From positions 1 to 50,439 of the forward strand of contig CAJUPC010000015.1 of the NCBI GenBank assembly GCA_910588555.1: DNA of 50,439 bases, in the 5' to 3' direction. Numbering within the stretch: position 1 is the stretch's first letter; each line of letters starts with the position of its first letter. The notes beneath the pieces are model-generated. The model was not told the DNA's origin. It was given only the letters and a program-made list of their open reading frames with translations, and searched no databases. The translations under genes and the position numbers were made by a program. Positions 15,983-23,180 of this stretch are shown here, one piece after another. The stretch comes from Candidatus Gastranaerophilales bacterium. GTDB taxonomy: Bacteria > Cyanobacteriota > Vampirovibrionia > Gastranaerophilales > Gastranaerophilaceae.

Positions 15983-18481
15983 ATGTTCGAACGTTTTACG
16001 GAGAAAGCTATAAAAGTAATTATGTTAGCTCAGGAAGAAGCGCGCAGGCTCGGGCATAACTTTGTCGGCACAGAGCAGGTTCTTTTGGGACTTATCGGCG
16101 AAGGTACCGGTGTTGCAGCTAAAACTTTAAAATCCATGGGTGTAACTTTAAAAGATGCCAGAGCAGAAGTTGAAAAAATTATTGGCAGAGGCTCGGGCTT
16201 TGTTGCGGTTGAAATCCCTTTCACACCGCGTGCTAAAAGAGTTCTTGAATTATCTTGGGATGAAGCAAGACAGCTTGGTCACAATTATATTGGCACAGAA
16301 CACCTTTTATTAGGTTTAATCAGAGAGGGCGAAGGTGTTGCAGCCAGAGTTCTCGAAAATCTTGGTGTTGATTTGAACAAAATCAGAACTAATGTTGTTA
16401 AAATGCTTGGTGAAAGCAAACCCCAATCTGTTTCATCAGGTGCATCAAGCTCATCTTCATCAAGTTCATCAGGCGGAAAAACTAAAACTCCGAGTTTGGA
16501 TGAATTTGGTCGAGACTTAACACTTGCTGCTCAAGAGCTTAGACTTGACCCTGTTGTCGGCAGAGAAAAAGAAATTGAACGCGTTATTCAAATTCTTGCA
16601 AGACGTACAAAAAATAACCCTGTATTAATCGGTGAACCGGGTGTCGGTAAAACTGCCGTTGCAGAAGGACTTGCTATCAGAATTGTTAATGCAGAGGTTC
16701 CTGATATTCTTGACGGTAAAAAAGTTATTCAGCTTGATATGGGCTTATTGGTTGCAGGTACTAAATACCGCGGCGAATTTGAAGAACGCTTGAAAAAAAT
16801 TATGGATGAAATTCGTCAGGCAGGAAATATTATTCTTGTTATCGATGAAATGCACACACTTATCGGTGCAGGTGCGGCAGAAGGCGCAATTGACGCCGCT
16901 AATATCTTGAAACCTGCTTTATCAAGAGGTGAAATTCAGGTTATCGGTGCAACTACACTTGATGAGTACAGAAAATATGTTGAAAAAGATTCGGCTCTTG
17001 AACGCCGTTTCCAATCAGTAATTATTGACGAACCGTCAGAAGATGAGTCAATCGAAATTATTAAAGGTTTAAAACCAAAATATGAAGAACACCACAAATT
17101 GATAATTTCCGATGACGCTATCGTTGCTGCGGTTAAATTGTCTAACAAATATATTACAGACAGATTTTTGCCTGACAAAGCAATTGACGTTATAGATGAA
17201 GCTTCATCAAAAGTTCGTCTTAAAGTTTCTAATCTTTCTCCCGAAGGAAAAGAAATGGAAAAAGAACTTCGCGCAATTATCAAAGAAAAAGAAGACGCTA
17301 TAAGAAATCAAGAATTTGAAAAAGCTTCTCAGCTTAGAGATGATGAAGCTGAAATGAAAGACAGAATTCGTGAAATGGCACAAGCTTACAGAGAAGAACA
17401 CGAAGCAAATAAACCGACAGTTACTGCTGAAAATGTTGCTGAAGTTATCGCAACAATGACAGGTGTTCCTGTTACAAAATTGACCGAAGGCGAAAGTGAA
17501 AGACTTCTAAAACTTGAAGATACATTACACGAAAGAGTTATCGGTCAACATGACGCTGTAGTTGCGATTGCAAAAGCTATCAGACGTGCGCGTGTCGGCT
17601 TGAAAGCTCCAAACAGACCTATAGGAAGTTTTATTTTCGCAGGTCCTACCGGTGTTGGTAAAACCGAACTTGCTAAATCTCTTGCAGAAGCTGTATTCGG
17701 GTCAGAAGACAATATGATAAGAGTTGATATGTCAGAATTCATGGAAAAACATTCAACTGCAAAACTTATCGGTTCACCTCCGGGATACGTCGGATATGAT
17801 GATGGCGGTCACTTAACAGAATTGGTACGTAAAAAACCTTACTGCGTAATTTTGTTTGACGAAATTGAAAAAGCTCACCCCGATGTTTTCAACATCATGC
17901 TTCAAATCCTTGACGACGGTCGTTTGACTGACGCTAAAGGACGTCACGTAAACTTTAAAAATACAATCATAATCATGACTTCTAACGTAGGCGCAAGTAT
18001 GATTACAACTACATCAAAACTTGGTTTCTCAACTGCTGAGGATGAATCAAAAGATAAATACGAAAAACTAAAAGATACAGTTTCAGAAGAAATGAAAAAA
18101 GCATTCAGACCTGAATTCTTGAACCGTATTGATGAAACAATCGTATTCTCTCATCTGTCACAGGAAGAAATCAGAGAAATCGTTGACTTGATGTTGAAAG
18201 ACCTTGTAAAACGCTTGAAAGAACGTGAGTTGTCAATTGAAGTAACTGACGAGGTTAAAGATCACCTGGCTAAAAACGGTTACTCGGAAGCTTACGGTGC
18301 AAGACCGTTGAGAAGATTAATTCAACGTAAGGTTGAAGATATGCTTGCAGAAGAAATTCTTTCAGGTAAATACTCTGCAGGTGATATAATTGTTCTAAAA
18401 TTAGTTGATGATAAATTAACATTTGATAAGAAATCAAAACGAGCAAAAAAAGAACCTGTTGAAACAACAGAAACAGTTTAA
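15983..18481 (+). CDS. clpC: ClpC-type AAA+ unfoldase
   Basis: Hsp100 ATPase that feeds proteins to ClpP. Domains: two Clp_N repeats (FTEKAIKVIMLAQEEARRLGHN and the similar FTPRAKRVLELSWDEARQLGHN), a serine-rich linker (GASSSSSSSSSGGKTK), AAA-1 with GEPGVGKTAVAEGL, a UVR motif (KEDAIRNQEFEKASQLRDDE) in the short middle domain that marks ClpC, and AAA-2 with GPTGVGKTELAKSL. Length 832 is typical. The ATG at 15983 follows AGGAG; the frame is open upstream to 15923, but that part overlaps the promoter. No mcsA, mcsB or ctsR genes are adjacent, as in cyanobacteria rather than Bacillus. A single gene ending in a strong terminator. Confidence 0.97.
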   Translation: MFERFTEKAIKVIMLAQEEARRLGHNFVGTEQVLLGLIGEGTGVAAKTLKSMGVTLKDARAEVEKIIGRGSGFVAVEIPFTPRAKRVLELSWDEARQLGHNYIGTEHLLLGLIREGEGVAARVLENLGVDLNKIRTNVVKMLGESKPQSVSSGASSSSSSSSSGGKTKTPSLDEFGRDLTLAAQELRLDPVVGREKEIERVIQILARRTKNNPVLIGEPGVGKTAVAEGLAIRIVNAEVPDILDGKKVIQLDMGLLVAGTKYRGEFEERLKKIMDEIRQAGNIILVIDEMHTLIGAGAAEGAIDAANILKPALSRGEIQVIGATTLDEYRKYVEKDSALERRFQSVIIDEPSEDESIEIIKGLKPKYEEHHKLIISDDAIVAAVKLSNKYITDRFLPDKAIDVIDEASSKVRLKVSNLSPEGKEMEKELRAIIKEKEDAIRNQEFEKASQLRDDEAEMKDRIREMAQAYREEHEANKPTVTAENVAEVIATMTGVPVTKLTEGESERLLKLEDTLHERVIGQHDAVVAIAKAIRRARVGLKAPNRPIGSFIFAGPTGVGKTELAKSLAEAVFGSEDNMIRVDMSEFMEKHSTAKLIGSPPGYVGYDDGGHLTELVRKKPYCVILFDEIEKAHPDVFNIMLQILDDGRLTDAKGRHVNFKNTIIIMTSNVGASMITTTSKLGFSTAEDESKDKYEKLKDTVSEEMKKAFRPEFLNRIDETIVFSHLSQEEIREIVDLMLKDLVKRLKERELSIEVTDEVKDHLAKNGYSEAYGARPLRRLIQRKVEDMLAEEILSGKYSAGDIIVLKLVDDKLTFDKKSKRAKKEPVETTETV

Positions 18482-18510
18482 AAAAAAGAGCCTTTAAAAG
18501 GCTCTTTTTT
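18482..18510. terminator. Bidirectional terminator between clpC and the TPR gene
   Basis: AAAAAAGAGCCTT / AAGGCTCTTTTTT with a 3-nt loop, followed by further T residues. It serves both converging genes. Confidence 0.9.
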
Positions 18511-19911
18511 TTATTTTTTATTAAACCATCCTATGATTTTGTCCAGTAAGCCATCATCTTCACTCATGTCTGTATGAGCAAGTTTATCAAGTTTGCGTTG
18601 AATTTTCTCATAATCAGGATTGCCCTTACCGATTTCAAGATACTTTTCATAACATTCAACGGCTGCAGGTTTGTTATGTGATTTTTCGTAAGCTTCACCG
18701 AGTTTTCTTACAACTGTTGAATTTCTCTTATCCAATTTATATAATTTCAAAAGGTAATCAGCCTGTGTTCTGTAATCACCTATACTTTCTCTGAATTCTG
18801 CAAGTTTTTCAAGTGATTTTTTGTCATTTTCGTCAAACTTTGAAATCCTTTCGTACATTTCCATAGCGTGGTTTCTATCACCTGACTCTTCCAACAAAAC
18901 CGCAAGAGTATTCAAAAGATTTACATCATCATTTTTTAATTGGTATGCGTTTAAGAATTCGTTGATTGCTATATCTTTGTTTCCTCGTACAAGGTTATAT
19001 TTTCCCCAGTTCAAATGAGCGTTGTAGTCATCATTTTGTTCTTCAAAAATCAGTGCACGCATCTGGTAAGCAAGCGGGGAATTTTGTTCCATTTTTGAAA
19101 ATTCTTCAACACTTGCCAAAGCTTTGTCAAATTCATTAATCATATAATAATATTGAGCTCTTAATGAATGGTACTGAGCTATGTGACCATATTGTTCTTC
19201 CATTTGTCCAAGTTTTTCAAATGCTTCTGATTTTTTCCCCATATCAAGAAGACATCTTACTTTTGTAAGTTCATCCGAAGTTGTTTCAAAAGCTTTTTCA
19301 GGATTTCCGTTGCGCAAATACAAATCAGAAAGCTGTTCTTTGATATTTATAGAATTGAACCCGTTTTTTAAGGCTCTTTCAAGAACTTCAACGGCACTTC
19401 CTGTTGCACTTTCTTTCAAGTAAAGATTTGCAAGTCTTGTATAAACTTCTTCATGCGTGTTTTCGTATTCAATAACTTTTAAGTATTCATCAATTGCTTT
19501 TAAATTATTACCTTCTTGTTCCAAAAGAGTACCGAGAACAAAACGCGCATTAAGCATTTCATTGTCAGTTTGTGCACAATTAACGGCTTTTTTATAATCA
19601 TTAATTGCATGTTCAAGTTTATGCTCAACAGTGTGAAGATTTCCTCTGTAAATATAATATTTGTATCTGTCAGTGGTTACATATATGTCCATAAGCTGTT
19701 CGTAAGCAAGAACATTTGTTGTGTCGAATTCAAGGATTTTTGAGTAATATTCTGCCGCCTCTTCTTTGTTATCAAGAAGCATGGAAAGATGTCCCAGACG
19801 TTCTAAAAGACTCAAATCTTTCGGGTTTCTCTCATATAATTTTTTATACTCATCATACGCTTGTGTGTATTGTTCGTTTTCTTCAAATTGTTCTGCTAAT
19901 TGTAAACTCAT
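18511..19911 (-). CDS. Tetratricopeptide repeat protein
   Basis: A 466-residue protein made almost wholly of TPR-type helical pairs, for example EQYTQAYDEYKKLYERNPKD, NKEEAAEYYSKILEFDTTN and NLKAIDEYLKVIEYENTHEE. TPR arrays are protein-protein scaffolds. No signal peptide or membrane segment is seen, so it is probably cytoplasmic. The C-terminus (GLLDKIIGWFNKK) is an amphipathic helix that could touch the membrane. The ATG follows AAAGGAG. Its partner is unknown; it may be expressed separately from pth, which is 54 bp downstream of its start on the same strand. Confidence 0.85.
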   Translation of the reverse strand: MSLQLAEQFEENEQYTQAYDEYKKLYERNPKDLSLLERLGHLSMLLDNKEEAAEYYSKILEFDTTNVLAYEQLMDIYVTTDRYKYYIYRGNLHTVEHKLEHAINDYKKAVNCAQTDNEMLNARFVLGTLLEQEGNNLKAIDEYLKVIEYENTHEEVYTRLANLYLKESATGSAVEVLERALKNGFNSINIKEQLSDLYLRNGNPEKAFETTSDELTKVRCLLDMGKKSEAFEKLGQMEEQYGHIAQYHSLRAQYYYMINEFDKALASVEEFSKMEQNSPLAYQMRALIFEEQNDDYNAHLNWGKYNLVRGNKDIAINEFLNAYQLKNDDVNLLNTLAVLLEESGDRNHAMEMYERISKFDENDKKSLEKLAEFRESIGDYRTQADYLLKLYKLDKRNSTVVRKLGEAYEKSHNKPAAVECYEKYLEIGKGNPDYEKIQRKLDKLAHTDMSEDDGLLDKIIGWFNKK

Positions 19912-19969
19912 TATGACTCCTTTTAGTCTAATTATATATTAAAAATACTTTTTACAATAATCCTGCCGT

Positions 19970-20515
19970 CTAATTAAATTTATTTTGTGCTTTTTGAATT
20001 CCGTTTTCAATACAGAATTCGACAGCTTCTATTGATTTTTTCAGAACGGTTTTCAATTCTTCATGCTGTTCTTTGGGAAAGTTTGCAAGTACATAATTTT
20101 CTGACGGGATATTGGGCTGTGGTCCTATTCCTACTTTCAGCCTGTCAAAACTTTTTGTTCCGACATGCTGAATTATGGATTTAATCCCGTTATGCCCTCC
20201 GTCTGAGCCGTTCGCTCTAAATCTGATTTTACCTAAATCGAGTGCGATATCATCATAGATTATCAAAATGTCCTTGACATCAATTTTGTAATAATCCATA
20301 ACCGCTCTGACAGCTTCGCCTGACAAATTCATAAAAGTTGTGGGTTTTATAAAAATTATATCGTCTTTTTTTGCAAGTAAACATTTAAGTTTTTTTTCTT
20401 CTCTAAATGAAAAACCTTCATCCGCTGCCCATTTATCAAGCACCATAAAGCCTGCGTTGTGTCTGGTAAAGCAGTATTTTTCACCGATATTTCCCAGTCC
20501 TGCTATAAGTTTCAT
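19970..20515 (-). CDS. pth: Peptidyl-tRNA hydrolase
   Basis: Frees tRNA from prematurely released peptidyl-tRNA. Motifs: GLGNIGEKYCFTRHNAGF with the catalytic His, KPTTFMNLSGEAV, IIYDDIALDLGKIR with the catalytic Asp, and GSDGGHNGIKSII. Length 181 is normal. The family motif GLGNPG reads GLGNIG here. The start is taken at the ATG at 20515; an upstream TTG at 20530 is possible but less likely. The TPR gene follows on the same strand. Confidence 0.95.
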   Translation of the reverse strand: MKLIAGLGNIGEKYCFTRHNAGFMVLDKWAADEGFSFREEKKLKCLLAKKDDIIFIKPTTFMNLSGEAVRAVMDYYKIDVKDILIIYDDIALDLGKIRFRANGSDGGHNGIKSIIQHVGTKSFDRLKVGIGPQPNIPSENYVLANFPKEQHEELKTVLKKSIEAVEFCIENGIQKAQNKFN

Positions 20516-20644
20516 ATTTTGCCTTTCCAATCTTATTATTATTTTAACTTAAATAAATATTACCGTCCCTGCTTACCATACTTTCGCTTAACAAAATGAT
20601 AAGAAACATTTATTTTGATAATACGAAAATATGAGGACAAAAAA

Positions 20645-21208
20645 ATGAAGAACAAACCTATAATACAGGAAAAAAGCTCAGAAAAAGTTGCAAGATTTTT
20701 AGACAAAAATTCGCTTCATAAAAAAGATTTTGCCGAAATGATAGGCGTTACTCTTTCTTATGTTTACAATTTGATTGATAATTCAATTCCTTTTTCTACA
20801 CGCGGAACAACATTGGAAAGAATTGCAACAGTTATGGAAATTGAACCTGAGGAATTTGAGGAATATAAAATCCCGCAGGAACCTGTTTTGATTGAAGATT
20901 CTGTTGAGTTTTTTAAAGACGTCATGAAAGAAAAAGGCATGACAACAATTAATTTTTTAAAAGCTTTTCCGCGCAAGAAACGTCTTGATATTGTAGATAT
21001 GCTAAGAGGAACTTTACCTATTCCTATCGATTTTAAAGAACTTTCAATGATTGCGCAGGTTTTAGATTTGAGTAAAGACGATATCTATTCGATGTGGGAA
21101 AAACGAATGAAGCAGGTTTTGGAAGCAAACGGAATGAATATATATTCCAATGCCGCACTTGTAAATTCAATGTTTGATTGTGCTAAAAAGTATATTAATT
21201 TGAAATAA
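20645..21208 (+). CDS. Helix-turn-helix protein with two XRE-like halves
   Basis: A 187-residue putative DNA-binding protein. The first half (about residues 10-65) fits an XRE/Cro-type HTH: SSEKVARFLDKNSLHKKDFAEMIGVTLSYV... followed by TTLERIATVMEIEPEEF. The second half repeats the pattern less clearly: VMKEKGMTTINFLKAFP... followed by KELSMIAQVLDLSKDDIY. The ATG at 20645 has GAGGA upstream; the frame is open to 20615 but without better support. No neighbour suggests a target. No family name can be given with confidence. Confidence 0.65.
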   Translation: MKNKPIIQEKSSEKVARFLDKNSLHKKDFAEMIGVTLSYVYNLIDNSIPFSTRGTTLERIATVMEIEPEEFEEYKIPQEPVLIEDSVEFFKDVMKEKGMTTINFLKAFPRKKRLDIVDMLRGTLPIPIDFKELSMIAQVLDLSKDDIYSMWEKRMKQVLEANGMNIYSNAALVNSMFDCAKKYINLK

Positions 21209-21231
21209 AGGTCGCATTTGCGACCTTTATT
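21204..21231. terminator. Bidirectional terminator between the HTH gene and pilin-like gene 2
   Basis: Perfect 13-bp inverted repeat AATAAAGGTCGCA / TGCGACCTTTATT with a 2-nt centre (so a 4-nt or larger loop in practice). It overlaps the HTH stop codon and lies before the convergent pilin-like stop. Confidence 0.85.
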
Positions 21232-21238
21232 CGTATCT

Positions 21239-21996
21239 TTATTTGCATTTTTGTTTTCCGTTCCATGATAAATCATCACAATGCAGGTAATCCATGTTTC
21301 CCTTGTAAATTACCCAGGCTGAACAGGTATCGCCGGATGAATCCGCAGGAGCACAAGCAGAATCAAAGTTATACGTGAAATAATTATTGGGTATGCCTGA
21401 TGGAATTAATTGTCTGCCTTTGCCAAAAAATTCAAACATATCATGTCCCCATTTGTTAGGACCTTTATCACCGTTTATGTCATAAAAAATATCAAAATCA
21501 ATATTATAAAGTTCTGAATTTGCACCACCTCTGAATACAATTGAAGAACCGTCATTTAAAAGAACTTTATAATATCGTTTATCTGTCGCATATATTGCTC
21601 TTTTAAAAGAAGAACTGTCTGATTTGTTGCCATATTGTCCCGTATAAATACAACCGTTCCCCCTTTCTAATCCGCAATCTCTGGCAATTTTTAAATGCGG
21701 TTTAAAAATATTATAAACACCAACAGCTCCTTCTTCATTAAATGTATACATAACAGGCTCATTATCTCTCAAATTCATTGTAAAAGCTTGAGATAATATT
21801 GAATACATTCTTTTTAGTTTTACAACAGTTTGTTTTTCCTGATGTTTTGCAATCAACGACGGCATAGTAAGCGCCGCAACCACACCAATGATTGCTAAAG
21901 TGATTAAAAGTTCTGCTAAAGTAAATGCCCTAAAAAATTTTAAACCGATATTGTCGGGGGGGGGGCAATCACAGCTCTACAATTCAATCTTGACAT
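21239..21996 (-). CDS. Type IV pilin-like protein 2, out of frame at a C10 tract
   Basis: Same design as pilin-like gene 1. ATG at 21996 after GGAGGT; with the C10 tract as given, translation ends after 18 residues. With 11 (or 8) C it becomes a 252-residue protein with the signal KFFRA^FTLAELLITLAIIGVV. The C-terminal domain is different from gene 1 (SILSQAFTMNLRDNEPVMYTF...), yet it keeps FYDINGDKGPNKWGHDMFEFFG, the same D-x-NG-x-x-GPN motif, and paired cysteines. Promoter, ribosome site, leader and signal are almost identical in DNA to gene 1, while the bodies diverge, as expected for a recently shared or gene-converted 5' cassette. Confidence 0.8.
21956..21965. repeat. G10/C10 homopolymer in pilin-like gene 2
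   Basis: Ten G on the plus strand with the same flanks as the tract at 15748-15757. Again one base short of the ON frame. Confidence 0.9.
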
Positions 21997-22024
21997 ATAA
22001 ATACCTCCATCTTTCTATTTACTC

Positions 22025-22053
22025 ATTATTTACTATTATTCGTTTTTTGTCAA
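22025..22053 (-). promoter_or_regulatory. Promoter of pilin-like gene 2
   Basis: Minus strand TTGACA (22048-22053), 17-bp spacer, AATAAT (22025-22030); a near copy of the promoter at 15817-15845. Confidence 0.8.
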
Positions 22054-22099
22054 CCCTGTATTTAGATTTCACAAATAAAAAATTTTTTCAAAAAAACTG

Positions 22100-22128
22100 T
22101 TGACATTAAAAAATGTTCTTGGTAAGAT
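22100..22128 (+). promoter_or_regulatory. Promoter of tRNA-Lys
   Basis: TTGACA (22100-22105), 17-bp spacer, TAAGAT (22123-22128), ending 31 bp before the mature tRNA. Confidence 0.7.
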
Positions 22129-22159
22129 AATATCACTGGCGAAATGAATAGCAATATTT

Positions 22160-22232
22160 GCGCTTGTAGCTCAGCTGGTAGAGCACTCCCCTTTTAAGGG
22201 ATAGGTCGCGCGTTCGAATCGCGCCAAGCGCA
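22160..22232 (+). tRNA. tRNA-Lys (anticodon TTT)
   Basis: A 73-nt cloverleaf: acceptor GCGCTTG / CAAGCGC, D-arm GCTC/GAGC, anticodon loop CTTTTAA, T-arm GCGCG-TTCGAAT-CGCGC, discriminator A. The 3' CCA is not encoded. The outermost anticodon-stem pair (C/T) is mismatched; the other four pair. Confidence 0.96.
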
Positions 22233-22267
22233 AAATAAAAGAGAGGTTTTAACCTCTCTTTTATTTT
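22232..22267 (+). terminator. Terminator of tRNA-Lys
   Basis: AAAATAAAAGAGAGGTT and AACCTCTCTTTTATTTT form a long perfect hairpin with a 2-nt centre directly after the tRNA. Confidence 0.85.
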
Positions 22268-22283
22268 AGAAAAGCAGGGTTTA

Positions 22284-23180
22284 ATGAGAGATAAAAAAGA
22301 TTTATATTACAAATATTTTGAAGAAAATATTCTTCCTGTTATTCATCCAATTGAGAATTACAGAAAAAAGACGGTTATTCGACTCATTGTGTTCACTTTG
22401 CTTTTTGGTATAACCGGTATGGTTTTTGCCGTATTATTTATTTACAATGCCGTAAACAGCGTTTTTAACCCTTTAATTTTGCCTGTTTTGCTCTTTTTAA
22501 TGTATGTTTATATTCTTAAAAGTATTGTCGGTGCAATTATTGCAGGCAAAGAGTATCATAAAAAACTTATAAAAGAAGTTTTGCCCTTATTTTTGCCTGC
22601 TGTGGCTAATTTTAAACCTTGGCCGAAAAATAATGATACAGAAGCTGTAATTAATTCTAAATTATTTTCAAATTTTGATACGCAAGAAGATGTTGCAAGC
22701 TTTTTCGGGTTTTACAAATATACAAATATAATTCTTTCAGATACAAGATTAACTCTGCCTGTGAAAGGCGCAGTGAAACAAAATCTTTTTAAAGGTACAA
22801 CAATTCAATTTGAATTAAATAAATCAATCGATAACCATGTAATTTTACTTTCAAAAAATGAGCATGTTTATAATAAATATAAAAGAATAAAGTCGGGAAT
22901 TATTGATTTTGACAAAGAAATGTTTATGTTTGCCAAAAATAGTAATGGATTAGAATTTTTAAACAGAGATTTATGGAATGTGATTAAACGTATGGCAGAA
23001 CGATACACTGCAAAAGGGGTCGGGCTTTCATACAGAGATAATGTTGTTTTTATAGCAATCAGACAAAAAAATCCTATGCAGTTCGGATTTTTGTTTAAAT
23101 CATTGTTAAAAGCAAAAAATTACGATGACCTTATAGAAAAATTCATCGTAATTTTTGATTTGATTGATTTGCTTGTTTAA
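22284..23180 (+). CDS. DUF3137-like membrane protein
   Basis: A 298-residue protein with two adjacent membrane segments (about residues 28-52 and 60-82: LIVFTLLFGITGMVFAVLFI and LILPVLLFLMYVYILKSIVG) followed by a cytoplasmic domain with IILSDTRLTLP, LFKGTTIQFELNKSIDNHVILLSK and FLFKSLLKAKNYDDL. This layout and the F-K-G-x-x-x-x-F-x-x-N-K core fit the DUF3137 family, whose function is unknown. It converges on the glycogen-synthase-like gene with a 4-bp overlap. Confidence 0.6.
   Translation: MRDKKDLYYKYFEENILPVIHPIENYRKKTVIRLIVFTLLFGITGMVFAVLFIYNAVNSVFNPLILPVLLFLMYVYILKSIVGAIIAGKEYHKKLIKEVLPLFLPAVANFKPWPKNNDTEAVINSKLFSNFDTQEDVASFFGFYKYTNIILSDTRLTLPVKGAVKQNLFKGTTIQFELNKSIDNHVILLSKNEHVYNKYKRIKSGIIDFDKEMFMFAKNSNGLEFLNRDLWNVIKRMAERYTAKGVGLSYRDNVVFIAIRQKNPMQFGFLFKSLLKAKNYDDLIEKFIVIFDLIDLLV

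Noticed and set aside
15680..22103. Two similar small plus-strand ORFs (15680-15871 and 21888-22103) with related predicted proteins
   Set aside because: They are the antisense of the duplicated pilin 5' cassette, cross its promoter and tract, and resemble each other only because the DNA is duplicated.
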